From Clostridium transplantifaecale (GTDB taxonomy: Bacteria > Bacillota > Clostridia > Lachnospirales > Lachnospiraceae), in NCBI RefSeq assembly GCF_900626075.1, contig NZ_UYZY01000002.1:124001-188000 (forward strand): a stretch of DNA of 64,000 nt, given 5' to 3'. Numbering within the stretch: position 1 is the stretch's first letter; each line of letters opens with the position of its first letter. A model generated the notes under the pieces. It saw nothing but the letters and a program-made list of their open reading frames with translations. It was not told the DNA's origin and searched no databases. Shown here piece after piece: positions 33,908 to 44,064 of this stretch. The position numbers and the translations under genes were made by a program.

Positions 33908-35194
33908 CTAACTGATCTGTCCCAGAATCCTGGGCAGAAAAAGTGTAATCTGAGGAATATAGGTTACTAATAAAAGCGTAATGACACTTGCAACTATGTA
34001 CGGGATAACCGGTTTTACAATATCTTTAACCTGGATTCCTGAGACACCGCAGGCCACATACAGGTTACAGCCAACCGGCGGTGTAACCATACCGATGGCA
34101 ACGTTCATAACCAGCACAACACCGAGAACCACCGGGTTATAGCCAAGCTGTAAAGCAACCGGCAGGAAAATCGGAACGAAAATGTACATAATCGAATTGC
34201 CGTCAATAAAGCATCCTGCAATCAGTATAACAATATTTACAACAATCAGGAAGATCACCGTGTGTCCTCCTGAAATCTGGACAACAAAATTGGACAGTGC
34301 ATTGGAAATACCCGAAACCGACAGCACCCAGCTCATTAAAGCCGCATTGCCGACCGTCCACATAACCGCGCCGGTCTGCTTTCCTGAATCCACGACGATT
34401 GCCACTAATTCTTTAACCCGCAGTGTCCTGTAGATAAATACTCCAACTAAAAGGCCATATACAGCCGCAACGGCGGCAGCTTCGGTCGGTGTAAAGATTC
34501 CGCCGTAAATTCCGCCCAGGATGATAACGGGCATCATCAATCCCCAGAACGCATCCTTAAATGCTTTCCAGCGTTCCGCCGCGCTTGCTTTCGGAGCGCG
34601 CAGAAGGCTGCTTTTACGCGTCACCCACATGGATGCCGCAAACAGGGAAAATCCCATTAAAAGTCCGGGAATAATACCGGCCATGAACAATGTGCCCACC
34701 GATACATTTGCAATGGAGCTGTAAACAACGAAGGAAATCGACGGCGGTATGATAATTCCGATGCCTCCGGCCGTGGCCATCAGCGCCGATGCATCCCCCT
34801 TCGAGTATCCGACGGCCGTCATAGCCGGAATAATGATTCCGCCGAGAGCCGCCACCGTGGCGGGACCCGAACCGGAAATCGCCGCGAAGAAACAGGCTAC
34901 CAGTACGCATACCAGAGCCAGCCCTCCGTTAATATGTCCGACAAAAGACTGGGCAAATGTAATCAGCTTGGTGGAAATTCCGGCTTTTTCCATGATGTTT
35001 CCCGCTAAGATAAAAAACGGAATGGCAAGGAGCAGGAATTTACTGATTGATGCATAGTAGTTGAACGGTACCATAGAAAGGCCCATTCCCGAAGTAAGCA
35101 GCGCGGAAACGCTGGAAAGGCACATGGCCGTTCCAATCGGCGCGCCGATGATAACGCAGAGGGAGAATACCCCCAGCATAATTACTGCTGTCAT
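33908..35194 (-). CDS. TRAP transporter large permease DctM (module C)
   Basis: 428 residues, about twelve membrane segments. Typical motifs: LLLAIPFFILAGNIMEKAGI, CFFAAISGSGPATVAALGGI and GGIGIIIPPSISFVVYSSIA. It overlaps dctQ by four bases (ATGA). It imports the ligand captured by the DctP at 35689. It is distant from the module B DctM. Confidence 0.93.
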   Translation of the reverse strand: MTAVIMLGVFSLCVIIGAPIGTAMCLSSVSALLTSGMGLSMVPFNYYASISKFLLLAIPFFILAGNIMEKAGISTKLITFAQSFVGHINGGLALVCVLVACFFAAISGSGPATVAALGGIIIPAMTAVGYSKGDASALMATAGGIGIIIPPSISFVVYSSIANVSVGTLFMAGIIPGLLMGFSLFAASMWVTRKSSLLRAPKASAAERWKAFKDAFWGLMMPVIILGGIYGGIFTPTEAAAVAAVYGLLVGVFIYRTLRVKELVAIVVDSGKQTGAVMWTVGNAALMSWVLSVSGISNALSNFVVQISGGHTVIFLIVVNIVILIAGCFIDGNSIMYIFVPIFLPVALQLGYNPVVLGVVLVMNVAIGMVTPPVGCNLYVACGVSGIQVKDIVKPVIPYIVASVITLLLVTYIPQITLFLPRILGQIS

Positions 35195-35667
35195 TTCTCT
35201 TCCTCCTCTGTATTTTTATATACCCTGACCATAAACTGAATGCTGCGGAACAGAATAAAAGCCAGGCCAAGGGGTACAAAAGAACCATATACCCAGTTTG
35301 GAATCTTAAGGGCAATCGACAGGCTGCCGATCTTCATCTGGCTCTGTACCATAGTAATCCCTGTATACATTAATACGGCAGCCGCTACACAGGTAAGCCC
35401 CGTATCTATGATTAAAAATACTGTCTTCATTCCCGGCTTCATCATCCCGGTAATCAGATCCAGTGTATAATGGCTGTTCTCTTTACTTGCCAGAGCGCCT
35501 CCCATTGTGGAAAGCAGAACAAACATCGCGCAGACAAGCTCTTCTGTAAATGAAAATGAGAAGTGGAGCACATACCGGGAAATGACACCCAGGAAAACTA
35601 ATGTAAGCATGGTAAGCATTACAATCGTAGTAATAACCGATTCAAAATTAATTGAATTTTTTTTCAT
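35191..35667 (-). CDS. TRAP transporter small permease DctQ (module C)
   Basis: 158 residues with four membrane segments and the DctQ motif SFTEELVCAMFVLLSTMGGA. GAAGGGGAC lies before the ATG. It lies between dctP and dctM and is coupled to dctM. Confidence 0.9.
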   Translation of the reverse strand: MKKNSINFESVITTIVMLTMLTLVFLGVISRYVLHFSFSFTEELVCAMFVLLSTMGGALASKENSHYTLDLITGMMKPGMKTVFLIIDTGLTCVAAAVLMYTGITMVQSQMKIGSLSIALKIPNWVYGSFVPLGLAFILFRSIQFMVRVYKNTEEEEK

Positions 35668-35688
35668 AGAGTCCCCTTCATCTATTTT

Positions 35689-36762
35689 TTATTCAACTCC
35701 CCAGGCTGCGCATGCTTCCGGTCCAACGATCTTTTTGTACTCTTCGATGGTCGGTGCAGCGCCCTCTTTGAATGCCTCTAACTCTTCTGCGGTCGGAACG
35801 TAAATGTTTACGCCATAGTCCGTCATAGCCTGTTTGACTTCCGCTTCCGTCTTGCTCATATAATCACGTCCCCACTTTGCCGCTTCGGTTGCGCACTCCT
35901 GGAGGAGAACCTGTGTATCCGGGCTCAGTTTCTCCCATGCAGCCTGGTTCGCAAGGAAATCATAAAGTCCAAGTGTTGCATTGACCTCGGTTATGTACGG
36001 CTGTACCTCGTGCATGGAACCGGAGTACAATGTCTGATAACCGTTCATGTTTCCGTCTACCGCTCCGGTCTGTAACGCAGAGTAAAGTTCGGACCAGCTT
36101 AACTGCGTCGGATCTGCCCCGAGAGAACGCATCAGGGACATCTGAAGATCACCGTAGGTACGCATTTTTAAATTCACCATATCAGCCGGTGTATGAAGCT
36201 CGCGCTTATTATTTGCAAACTGCATGATACCGTTGGGGAACGTGCTTAAATAGACAACTCCATATTTGGAAAACAGGTTTTTGCTGAATTCGCCGCCGGT
36301 GGAATCAGCCTTTTCCCATGCCTGATCATAGTTTGCAAAGGTAAACGGGATCGAAGTTACCTGGAAGGTCTGATCCACATCGGAGAAAGAGTTCTCACTG
36401 ATAATAGCGAGCTCGAATGCTCCGCCTGATATCATCATTTCTACATGGCGCACCATATCTCCGCCGCTTAACTGGCAGTTGGGGAATCGGTCAATCTGCA
36501 CCTGTCCGCCGCTCTTTTCCTCAACCAGACGCTCAAACTCAATTGCGGTAAGACCGTCCATTCCCGTATCGCCCGTTGCATAGCTGAGCTTTAAAGAAAC
36601 CTTATCATAGCTTTTTCCGTCTGCCGCCGCGCTTTCACCAGGTTCCGCCGCCTGTGGAGCTGCCGCCGCCTGGGTTGTCTGAGCAGGGGCGCTGCTGCTT
36701 CCGCATGCGCAGAGATTCACTGCACATGCCGCCATTAATGCAATAGAAAGTACTTTTTTCAT
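35689..36762 (-). CDS. TRAP transporter substrate-binding lipoprotein DctP (module C)
   Basis: 357 residues from the ATG at 36762 (AAGGAGA seven bases upstream); an earlier in-frame start at 36798 precedes that site. Signal peptide with lipobox LCAC at about residue 17, then an Ala/Gln/Thr-rich linker. DctP core: LKLSYATGDTGMDGLTAIEF, then NLKMRTYGDLQMSLMRSLGA carrying the conserved Arg that binds the ligand carboxylate, and GAVDGNMNGYQTLYS. Ligand unknown. Confidence 0.92.
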   Translation of the reverse strand: MKKVLSIALMAACAVNLCACGSSSAPAQTTQAAAAPQAAEPGESAAADGKSYDKVSLKLSYATGDTGMDGLTAIEFERLVEEKSGGQVQIDRFPNCQLSGGDMVRHVEMMISGGAFELAIISENSFSDVDQTFQVTSIPFTFANYDQAWEKADSTGGEFSKNLFSKYGVVYLSTFPNGIMQFANNKRELHTPADMVNLKMRTYGDLQMSLMRSLGADPTQLSWSELYSALQTGAVDGNMNGYQTLYSGSMHEVQPYITEVNATLGLYDFLANQAAWEKLSPDTQVLLQECATEAAKWGRDYMSKTEAEVKQAMTDYGVNIYVPTAEELEAFKEGAAPTIEEYKKIVGPEACAAWGVE

Positions 36763-36857
36763 ATCAAATTCTCCTTTTTCTTCAGGGAAAATCCCCAAAC
36801 CGTATTTTAACCGTCCAAACTTTGAGTTCCGATTCAGGGACCTCCCCCATTTATTTT

Positions 36858-37592
36858 TTATTTTTCAAGATAATTTCTCACACAGTCTTCCATCTCGTTC
36901 AGCATCAGTTCCACAGCTTCCCTGCCCTTTTCGGCAGTGGCAACCTGCGCGTTGCCGAGTGTTCCCGTGTCGGTCATGCTGCAGTACGGAACGCTCTTCA
37001 TAATTGCCGGCCATTTATCATCAAACATCATTGGAGTATTCGGAGCCTTGGACATGTCCACCAGTTCCGGGTATAAGTACATCAGAACAGAGGTCTGCGC
37101 CTCGCTTGCATGTGCATGAGGAGCCGGTGTATCCCACATTCCGGTCTTATCGGAAACGGCCGGAAGATACTGCCATACTCCCACCTGTGCGTATTTGATG
37201 CCATATTTGATTCTTGCGTCTTCCAGAACCTCATTTAACGGCTGGGTGTTGTGAAGGTGATTATTTACAATGAAAAACCTTTTAAAACCGAGACGCACAA
37301 ACTCTGCAACCATCTCGCTGTATACGGCCTTCAGAGTCTCCGCTGAAATTGCGATCGTTCCCGGGAAAGAAGTCAGGCTCTTGGACTGGCCGACCTCCAG
37401 ACAGGGACCGACAATTCCGTTTATACGCTCTGCCAGCATTTCCGACATCTTCTTTGCAACCAATATATCTGCTCCCAGCGGGTTGTGCGGGCCATAAACC
37501 TCACAGGCGCCCGATGGAAGAATAATTGTTTTTGCTGTTTTGCTTCTCTCTGCGAAATCACTCCATGACATGTCTCTTAATTTGTACTGCAT
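36858..37592 (-). CDS. Creatininase-family amidohydrolase, EVYG variant (module C)
   Basis: 244 residues. The active-site loop reads SGACEVYGPHNPLGAD (Glu31, Tyr33, His36, Asp42); Tyr replaces the metal-binding His of the classic E-Q-H-G motif, as in the module A enzyme. VNNHLHN near 107-113 supplies the second metal-site His. It is the first gene after a sigma-54 promoter and is followed by the TRAP genes and a nitrilase, again pairing a creatininase-family enzyme with a nitrilase and an uptake system. Only moderately similar to 7355-8107. Confidence 0.86.
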   Translation of the reverse strand: MQYKLRDMSWSDFAERSKTAKTIILPSGACEVYGPHNPLGADILVAKKMSEMLAERINGIVGPCLEVGQSKSLTSFPGTIAISAETLKAVYSEMVAEFVRLGFKRFFIVNNHLHNTQPLNEVLEDARIKYGIKYAQVGVWQYLPAVSDKTGMWDTPAPHAHASEAQTSVLMYLYPELVDMSKAPNTPMMFDDKWPAIMKSVPYCSMTDTGTLGNAQVATAEKGREAVELMLNEMEDCVRNYLEK

Positions 37593-37644
37593 AATACTTT
37601 CTCCTTTCAGAATATAACTTATTTAGTTACTACTCTTACTTAAA

Positions 37645-37660
37645 GCAATTCGCATGCCAA
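37645..37660 (-). promoter_or_regulatory. Sigma-54 (-24/-12) promoter of module C
   Basis: Minus-strand TTGGCATGCGAATTGC has the GG and GC doublets at the required spacing (TGGCA-N6-TTGC), 53 bases before the creatininase start. Confidence 0.85.
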
Positions 37661-37774
37661 CTCTGTCTCAGGTGAACTTTATCGTTAACTTTGCACAGTA
37701 TTATCGGGTTTTGTTTTGTAATTATTATGCAATTATTCCAAATCATTTTATTGTTTTTCTTCTGGCTATCAAGT

Positions 37775-37796
37775 ATGGTCTCAATTTTAAGACCAT
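37775..37796. promoter_or_regulatory. Upstream activator site for the sigma-54 promoter
   Basis: ATGGTCT-N8-AGACCAT is a perfect inverted repeat about 115 bases upstream of the -24 element, the usual enhancer distance. Related half-sites GAGAC (37821) and GGTCTC (37844) may form a second site. Confidence 0.65.
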
Positions 37797-37868
37797 GCCC
37801 GTACACCAATTCTTATATTTGAGACTACTCCTCCATAAGCTCAGGTCTCGCCATCGGCTTTCAATACA

Positions 37869-37909
37869 AAAAGACCGGAACATCCGTTTGTCAGATGTTC
37901 CGGTCTTTT
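37869..37909 (-). terminator. Terminator of the sigma-54 activator gene
   Basis: AAAAGACCGGAACATC and its perfect complement flank a nine-base loop; TTTT follows on the minus strand. Confidence 0.85.
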
Positions 37910-37937
37910 CTAATTCGCAGTATTTTTTATTTCATAG

Positions 37938-39758
37938 TTATTTTATAGTTCCGATTCCGATTTTCCGATAGTATGACGCCACGCTGATTTCCAGGCATTT
38001 GCAGATCTCCCTCACCTGTTCCTTTGTGGGATGTCCTCCATAGCGGTCTGCATAATTTTGCAGAATTTCCTGTTCCTTAAGCCGTATGCTAGTCTTCAAC
38101 GGCCGAGAAGCTGTTTTATCTTCGGAATGCTCAGAACTTTGCGAAGTCTCATTATTGAGACCGCTGATTTTCTGAGGAAGCACTTCCAGAGACAGCACCG
38201 GGCTTTTTTCAAACGTCATCATGTATTCTATGCTGTTTTCCAGTTCTCTGACGTTGCCGGGCCATTGGTAATTTACCATCTTTTCCATGACCGAAGCCGA
38301 AGCTGCCCGGATCTCCTTTTCAAGGATTTTATTGTATTTGACTATAAAATGCCGAATCAAAAACGGAATATCATCCGGGCGTTCCCGCAGCGGCGGAAGA
38401 TGGAGCGGCACAACATTGAGGCGGTAATATAAATCCTCTCTGAATTCCTTCCTCTCAATCATCTCTTCCAGATTCCGGTTTGTCGCGGCAATAATTCTCA
38501 CATCCACATTGATCAGAGAGCTGGAACTGCTTCCGATGCGATCCACCTTTCTCTCACTGAGGACACGGAGCAATTTCGCCTGTAAATACAGAGGCATGTC
38601 TCCAATCTCATCCAGGAAAAAGGTACCATGGTTTGCCAGTTGGATTTTTCCAATTTTTCCGCCCTTCCTCGCCCCGGTAAAGGCCCCCTCCTCATATCCG
38701 AACAGTTCACTTTCCATTAAGGATTCCGGAATCGCCGCACAGTTCATCGCCACAAAAGGATGGGCCTTTCTGGGGCTCTCCGAATGGATTAGGCGGGCGA
38801 ACATTTCCTTTCCGGTTCCGCTTTCTCCTGTGATCAGAACATTAGACGCGTGCTGTGCGGCAATTTTTGCCTGGTTGACAAGCATCCGCATCTTCTTCCC
38901 TGAAAAGATAAGCTTTTCCGCAACCCCCAGCCCCTCCCTCTCATTCTGCGTAATGCTGTTCTGGATCTGAGAGAACGGGTTAATAATACAGAGGACGCTG
39001 CCCTCGCTGTCCCGGATAAATTTCGTCTTTATCTGAAGCAGATACTGAAAACCGTCTATATTTTTATGTATTTCCTGAACCAGATTCGGCCGCTCCTCAG
39101 TCGTCCGCGAAGCCACCGATATCACCTCCGACAGCAGAGCGTCCTTTAGCTCATGATCGTTGAAATGGAGATATTTCTGCACATACATATTACTCTGGGA
39201 AATCCCTGCTGCCGGCGAGTATAGAAGTATCCCGTCCTCCATCGCCTCGACGACTGAGGTCAGCTGATTGTTCATGATCTGCATCTGCTCCATCAGCATC
39301 TCCTGCTCCAGCTTGCTTGAAATCAGATCCGATATCTTCTCGAGATAAGCCATAAGCTGCTGTTCTTTTTCCACGACAATCCGGTGCTGTTCTTCATCGA
39401 AAGAAGCAATGACAATCACGCCCTCCAGTTTCTCCCTTGTATTGATGGGGTAAGCCAGAACAGAATAAAAACGGCTGTCCACATTTTTCCTCATATTGGG
39501 AAACGCAAACACAAACTCTTTTGTATCAATCGCTACAATCGGCTTCCCCGTCTCAATGACCTTCATGGTGTAGCTGTTCTGCCACTGGGGAATCAGGCGG
39601 TTATTCTCATAGCAGACAAGATCCGACTGGTACCAGACCCCCGTTGCAGCAACACGTTCCAGCGGGTCCGAACTCAGAATCGTAAGTTCCAGATCCAGAA
39701 CTGCCGAAAAAGATGCCAACAGTGTATTCAAATAATCCTTGATATCAGTAAGTTTCAT
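37938..39758 (-). CDS. Sigma-54-dependent transcriptional activator (module C)
   Basis: 606 residues. A GAF-like sensory domain (about 10-160) is followed by a PAS-like segment (about 170-270). The AAA+ domain (about 285-525) has Walker [10 protein letters not shown], the sigma-54 contact loop GAFTGA and Walker [11 protein letters not shown] Fis-type HTH ends the protein ([20 protein letters not shown]). It needs sigma-54 polymerase and is read away from module C, directly upstream of its -24/-12 promoter and enhancer-like palindrome, so it is very likely the module C activator. It has no receiver domain, so it probably binds the substrate directly. Confidence 0.92.
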   Translation of the reverse strand: MKLTDIKDYLNTLLASFSAVLDLELTILSSDPLERVAATGVWYQSDLVCYENNRLIPQWQNSYTMKVIETGKPIVAIDTKEFVFAFPNMRKNVDSRFYSVLAYPINTREKLEGVIVIASFDEEQHRIVVEKEQQLMAYLEKISDLISSKLEQEMLMEQMQIMNNQLTSVVEAMEDGILLYSPAAGISQSNMYVQKYLHFNDHELKDALLSEVISVASRTTEERPNLVQEIHKNIDGFQYLLQIKTKFIRDSEGSVLCIINPFSQIQNSITQNEREGLGVAEKLIFSGKKMRMLVNQAKIAAQHASNVLITGESGTGKEMFARLIHSESPRKAHPFVAMNCAAIPESLMESELFGYEEGAFTGARKGGKIGKIQLANHGTFFLDEIGDMPLYLQAKLLRVLSERKVDRIGSSSSSLINVDVRIIAATNRNLEEMIERKEFREDLYYRLNVVPLHLPPLRERPDDIPFLIRHFIVKYNKILEKEIRAASASVMEKMVNYQWPGNVRELENSIEYMMTFEKSPVLSLEVLPQKISGLNNETSQSSEHSEDKTASRPLKTSIRLKEQEILQNYADRYGGHPTKEQVREICKCLEISVASYYRKIGIGTIK

Positions 39759-40203
39759 CTGTTTCCGTCTCCGTTTCTTCTTTTGTTTCCGTCCGCTCCT
39801 TTGGCATTTTATAAAGCTTCATGCCCAGCCAAATAAACACCAGCAGATTTACGAGAAAAAACACCACTCCCTCTACGCGCCCCTTTTCCCTAAACAGAAA
39901 GATCAAATTTCCTGCAAAGCTATAGACAAGGTATGGGACATAAAAAAGAAAAGCCCACAGGACTCCTCTGCTGCGCAGTACATTCGCCCGGGAGCCATCA
40001 GACTTTTTTCGATAAATCAGGCGTCCGCCGATGTAATAAGCAAACAGGATGCCAAGGACAGCCACAAATCTTGCAAATGCCAGCCCGGCCGGCATTTCCC
40101 ACCCCTCAGCCAGATATCCACGCACAATCGTCGTTGATTCCGTGAAAATCCATTCCACTAATGCTATAAGTATGAATACAATCTGCAGTCCGGTTATTTC
40201 CAT
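39745..40203 (-). CDS. Small membrane protein of unknown function
   Basis: 152 residues with four hydrophobic segments and a highly charged Thr/Glu/Lys tail ([16 protein letters not shown]). GGGAGGAAG precedes the ATG. The 3' end overlaps the start of the sigma-54 activator gene by 14 bases, so the two are coupled and may cooperate, for example in sensing. I do not recognise the family. Confidence 0.7.
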   Translation of the reverse strand: MEITGLQIVFILIALVEWIFTESTTIVRGYLAEGWEMPAGLAFARFVAVLGILFAYYIGGRLIYRKKSDGSRANVLRSRGVLWAFLFYVPYLVYSFAGNLIFLFREKGRVEGVVFFLVNLLVFIWLGMKLYKMPKERTETKEETETETDETY

Positions 40204-40371
40204 TTGCTTCCTCCCTATCTCCCCTAATTAAACTAAAACCTCTGTTCGCCCGATTCAGCCATGATAGCAACTCTGTTTCTTTTTTATTTTGTTTCCACCA
40301 TTCAATACTGCAACAAAATTCTTCATCTAACTTCTATTAAAATATTCTTATTTATTGATAATTTCACCTAT

Positions 40372-40400
40372 ATATTACCATATTTCCGCCTTATTCTCAA
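40372..40400 (-). promoter_or_regulatory. Candidate promoter for the membrane protein-activator pair
   Basis: TTGAGA (40395-40400) and TAATAT (40372-40377), 17-base spacing, 170 bases before the start at 40203. The rest of the AT-rich 40204-40531 gap shows no gene. Confidence 0.45.
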
Positions 40401-40531
40401 CGCAATCTCAGATAGAGCCCAAAGTCACCCGACAACTACCTTTTCAGATTATACTCACAAAAAGAACACAGTTACACATAAGCCTCCGCAGGTCGGGCTT
40501 CTTACTCGTCTGGATCTTTCTGAAAATGGTT

Positions 40532-40583
40532 AAAGCATGCGGCTAAATTCCCATTATGAATCCTGAATTTAACCGCATGCTTT
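40532..40583. terminator. Long palindromic terminator downstream of nagA
   Basis: AAAGCATGCGGCTAAATTC and GAATTTAACCGCATGCTTT form a 19-bp stem with one mismatch and a 14-base loop, 78 bases after the nagA stop. Confidence 0.75.
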
Positions 40584-40660
40584 GTAGTTGTTATCTATAT
40601 ACCAGTAATCCGAATGATTTGTTTCCACTACCTATTTCCGCTGCCTGTCTGCACACCGCG

Positions 40661-41806
40661 TCAGCCCAGCAGCTGCTTTTCGCCCCTGCAGTACGTCTGG
40701 ACCACCTCATAACCGTCGCCCAGAACCACCAGATCCGCATCATACCCCGTTGCCAGTCTGCCCTTTCTGTCGTCCACCCGCAGGCATCTGGCCGGATTGA
40801 CCGTGCAGGAGTTGAGCGCTGCGTCAAACGGCACCATAGCTTCTTCCACAAGGAGTTTCAGCCCCCGGTTCATCTTCAGGGTGCTTCCGGCGATTGTTCC
40901 GGATTCTTTCAGCCTTGCCAGGCCGTCTTTCCCCACTTCAATCGCATGGCCGCCCAGGTCGTAGCGTCCTCCCGGCTCACATGATTTTACCCGGAGGGAG
41001 TCCGTGATCATGATAGCAAAATCCCTTCCCTTGGCCGTAAAGTAATTATTTAATGCAGCCAGATGGGAGTGACAGCCGTCACAGATAATTTCACCGTAGA
41101 TATCCCTGATACGCAGGGCAGCGCCTGCGAGTCCCGGAGCCCTGTGGTTAAACGGCGTCATTCCGTTGTAGACATGGGTCATGGATGTCGCTCCGTTTGC
41201 AATAGCCAGTAACGCCTCCTCATAGGTTGCCGAAGAATGGCCAATGCTGACAACAACCCCCGTCTTGGCACAATATTTAGTCAAAGACAGTCCCTCATCG
41301 TGTTCCGGAGCCAGGGTGATATAGCGAATCATCCCCTTTGCCGCCATCTGGTATTCGCGGAACTGCTCGGCGGAGGGAACTGCAATTGCCTCCGGAGGCT
41401 GCGCTCCTTTATATTCCATATCCAGGTAAGGCCCTTCAAAGTGAATTCCCAGAATTTCGGCGCCCTCATAGCCTTCTTCCATCACCTCGGCCACATTCTT
41501 TAAAGCAGCCGTAAGAATTTCCGGCATCTGGGTAACGGTGGTGGGCAGAATTGCCGTCACGCCCTCCTCCGGCACTCTCCTGACCCAGTCCCTGAGACCT
41601 GCCGGTTCGGCGTCGTTTGTGTCAAAACCGTAGGCTCCGTGTGTGTGTACATCAATGAAGCCGGGGACGATACGGTTTGTGCCGTAATCTTCATCCGCCT
41701 CCTGAGTCCCATATGGCAGGATCCCCTGAATCACACCCGACTGAACTTCCAGCTGCAGCGGCGCAAACTGCCCCGCCACCCAGACTCTTTCACTCTGTAT
41801 AATCAT
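40661..41806 (-). CDS. nagA: N-acetylglucosamine-6-phosphate deacetylase
   Basis: 381 residues of the amidohydrolase superfamily. Metal and substrate motifs: PGFIDVHTHGAYGFDTND (about 51-68), GIHFEGPYLD (about 122-131), VVSIGHSSATYEEA and ITDSLRV. It makes glucosamine-6-phosphate from GlcNAc-6-P in amino-sugar use and wall recycling. ACAGGAGG precedes the start. nagB is not adjacent, so it stands alone. Confidence 0.93.
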   Translation of the reverse strand: MIIQSERVWVAGQFAPLQLEVQSGVIQGILPYGTQEADEDYGTNRIVPGFIDVHTHGAYGFDTNDAEPAGLRDWVRRVPEEGVTAILPTTVTQMPEILTAALKNVAEVMEEGYEGAEILGIHFEGPYLDMEYKGAQPPEAIAVPSAEQFREYQMAAKGMIRYITLAPEHDEGLSLTKYCAKTGVVVSIGHSSATYEEALLAIANGATSMTHVYNGMTPFNHRAPGLAGAALRIRDIYGEIICDGCHSHLAALNNYFTAKGRDFAIMITDSLRVKSCEPGGRYDLGGHAIEVGKDGLARLKESGTIAGSTLKMNRGLKLLVEEAMVPFDAALNSCTVNPARCLRVDDRKGRLATGYDADLVVLGDGYEVVQTYCRGEKQLLG

Positions 41807-41902
41807 ATCCTTGCCTCCTGTGTTCTACTATGGTCAAACAATAGTTTTATTTTCCCTCCGGTTTCCGGTGGGAATGTTCTTTGTATCCGGCGGGAATGTT
41901 CT

Positions 41903-42394
41903 TTATTTCCAGTCAAAATTCCTCAGATGGCCTTCCATCGTCATCTGCTCAAATCCATTCTGTCTCAGCGCCTCGTAAAGGATTATCGCCACAGAATTAG
42001 ACAGGTTCAGGGAACGTGTTTCTCCCCACATCGGAATTCTGACGCAGGTCTCCTGGTTCTCCACCAGAATGTCCTCCGGGATTCCCCGGCTCTCCGGCCC
42101 GAACATGATATAGCAGTCCGGTTCATATTTCACATCGGAATACACATTCGGCGCTTTCGTCGTAGCCATATAAATCTTGGCTCCCGGATTGCGGTCCAGG
42201 AAATCCTTATAATCGCTGTAAACCGTCACATCAAGATGGGGCCAGTAATCCAGCCCCGCCCTCTTGATCTCTTTATCACTGAGACGGAATCCAAGCGGCT
42301 CAATCAGGTGGAGCCGCGTGTTGGTGGCCACGCAGCTCCTCCCGATATTGCCCGTATTCATCGGCATCTCAGGTTCATATAAAACAATGTTCAC
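41903..42394 (-). CDS. trmL: tRNA (cytidine(34)-2'-O)-methyltransferase TrmL
   Basis: 163 residues of the SPOUT/SpoU family with the knot motifs MFGPESRGIP and LNLSNSVAIILYEALRQ. It methylates the wobble ribose of leucine tRNAs. The start codon is GTG (GTGAACATTG), two bases after the stop of the upstream aminotransferase gene, so translation is probably coupled. Confidence 0.93.
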   Translation of the reverse strand: MNIVLYEPEMPMNTGNIGRSCVATNTRLHLIEPLGFRLSDKEIKRAGLDYWPHLDVTVYSDYKDFLDRNPGAKIYMATTKAPNVYSDVKYEPDCYIMFGPESRGIPEDILVENQETCVRIPMWGETRSLNLSNSVAIILYEALRQNGFEQMTMEGHLRNFDWK

Positions 42395-42396
42395 TG

Positions 42397-43572
42397 TTAC
42401 TGCGCCGCCTTTCCGTCCAGTCTGTCTACAAAGCGCCTGATACGCGCAATTGCCTTCTGAAGGTCTTCCAGGGAATAGGCATAGGATACACGCAGATATC
42501 CCTCGCCGCAGTCACCGAATGCGGTTCCCGGAACGATGGCAATCTTCTCCTCCTGCAGGAGCCTGTTGGCAAACTCGTCGGATGTCATTCCAAACCGCTT
42601 AATGCACGGGAACATATAGAATGCGCCGTACGGTTCGAAACAGTCTATACCCAGGTCCTTAAAGGCGCGCATCAGATATTTTCTTCTCTCATCATATGCC
42701 TGCTTCATTCTGGCAATGTCTTCATCACCATTCTTCAGAGCTTCCACCGCCGCATACTGGCTGGTAGTCGGAGCACACATGATGGCAAACTGATGAATTT
42801 TCAGCATCTGGGTCAGAATTATCTCAGGCGCCGCAGCATAACCGATCCTCCATCCCGTCATGGCATAAGCCTTGGAAAATCCGTTAATCAGAACGGTTCT
42901 CTCCCGCATTCCCGGGATCGCGGCGATGGATACGTGTTCTCCCTTATAGGTCAGCTCGGCATACAGTTCATCACTGATGACAAAAATGTCCTTCTCCTCG
43001 ATTACTTTTGCAATCTCCTCTAAATCTTCCCTCTCCATGATAGCGCCCGTAGGGTTGTTAGGGAACGGAAGGATCAGCACCTTCGTATTCGGAGTAATCT
43101 TCTCCAGCAGTTTTTCTTTGGTCAGCTTGAACTGATCCTTTTCCTCCAGTTCAATTACGACCGGTTTGCCGCCTGCCAGCGTGGCACAAGGCACATAGGA
43201 TACATAGCTGGGCTGGGGAATCAGGACTTCCTCCCCCGGGTTTAACATGGCGCGCAGGGCAATATCGATGGCCTCGCTGCCGCCCACAGTTACAAGCACC
43301 TCTTTATTAAAATCATACTCCACATGCATGCGGCGCTTCAGGTAATTACAGATCTCCACCTTCAGCTCTTTAAGGCCCGCATTGGAGGTATAGAAGGTAC
43401 GTCCTTTCTCAAGGGAGTAAATCCCCTCCTCACGGACGTGCCAGGGAGTGTCAAAATCAGGCTCTCCCACACCAAGGGAGATTGCTCCCTTCATCTCACT
43501 TACTACGTCAAAAAATTTGCGGATCCCGGAAGGCGGAATATCCACTATTGTATCTGATAAGGGGTTTCTCAC
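42397..43572 (-). CDS. Class I/II PLP-dependent aminotransferase
   Basis: 391 residues. The PLP lysine lies in INGFSKAYAMTGWRIGYAAA (about 230-250), with the PNNPTGA and SDELYAEL motifs of fold type I. It is closest in pattern to PatA/aromatic or aspartate-type aminotransferases; the exact amino donor is not decided. The GTG start overlaps the stop of the Lrp-type regulator gene (GTGA), a common regulator-enzyme pair. Confidence 0.9.
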   Translation of the reverse strand: MRNPLSDTIVDIPPSGIRKFFDVVSEMKGAISLGVGEPDFDTPWHVREEGIYSLEKGRTFYTSNAGLKELKVEICNYLKRRMHVEYDFNKEVLVTVGGSEAIDIALRAMLNPGEEVLIPQPSYVSYVPCATLAGGKPVVIELEEKDQFKLTKEKLLEKITPNTKVLILPFPNNPTGAIMEREDLEEIAKVIEEKDIFVISDELYAELTYKGEHVSIAAIPGMRERTVLINGFSKAYAMTGWRIGYAAAPEIILTQMLKIHQFAIMCAPTTSQYAAVEALKNGDEDIARMKQAYDERRKYLMRAFKDLGIDCFEPYGAFYMFPCIKRFGMTSDEFANRLLQEEKIAIVPGTAFGDCGEGYLRVSYAYSLEDLQKAIARIRRFVDRLDGKAAQ

Positions 43573-44051
43573 GGTACGATCATCATCCTTTCATCCTGGG
43601 GCCCGTCGCAGAGTACGGTGCCATGGTCTTTATATTTTTTAAGTACAAAATGGGTAGCCGTGCTGAGCACAGAGTCTATTGTAGACAGTTTTTCAGCCAC
43701 GAACTGGGCTACCGCCCTCATGGTCTTCGCCTCAAGCATCACGGTAAAATCATAACCGCCGGACATAAGATATACAGATTTCACTTCGCTGTACTGGTAG
43801 ATTCTCTCTGCGATCTTGTCAAATCCCATCTCGCGCTGAGGCGTAACCTTCACCTCGATGAGAGCAATCACCTTCTCTTCATCTGTATTATCCCAATTAA
43901 TCAGGGTATGGTAACCACAGATGACATGCTCACTCTCCATCTCAGCGATCTCGGCCGCGACCGCGGCTTCATTCTCCCCTAATAAATCCGCCAGCTCTTT
44001 AACGCTGATCTTGCTGTTTTTTTCAATGACCGCTAAAATTCTTTCTCTCAT
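43569..44051 (-). CDS. Lrp/AsnC-family transcriptional regulator
   Basis: 160 residues with an N-terminal HTH (ILAVIEKNSKISVKELADLL, 1-50) and a C-terminal RAM ligand-binding domain (about 70-145; SVYLMSGGYDFTVMLEAKTM). It forms oligomers that sense an amino acid. It is coupled to the aminotransferase gene and probably regulates it. AGGAGGTAAACT precedes the ATG. Confidence 0.9.
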   Translation of the reverse strand: MRERILAVIEKNSKISVKELADLLGENEAAVAAEIAEMESEHVICGYHTLINWDNTDEEKVIALIEVKVTPQREMGFDKIAERIYQYSEVKSVYLMSGGYDFTVMLEAKTMRAVAQFVAEKLSTIDSVLSTATHFVLKKYKDHGTVLCDGPQDERMMIVP

Positions 44052-44064
44052 AGTTTACCTCCTG

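Noticed and set aside
25775..36762. Modules B and C as one large recent duplication
   Set aside because: The TRAP proteins are only distantly similar; recent duplication is limited to 22839-24912 and 31801-33875.
42380..42400. TTCACTGTTACTG near 42390 as another copy of the 12-mer
   Set aside because: The word order is different and it includes the coding start of trmL.
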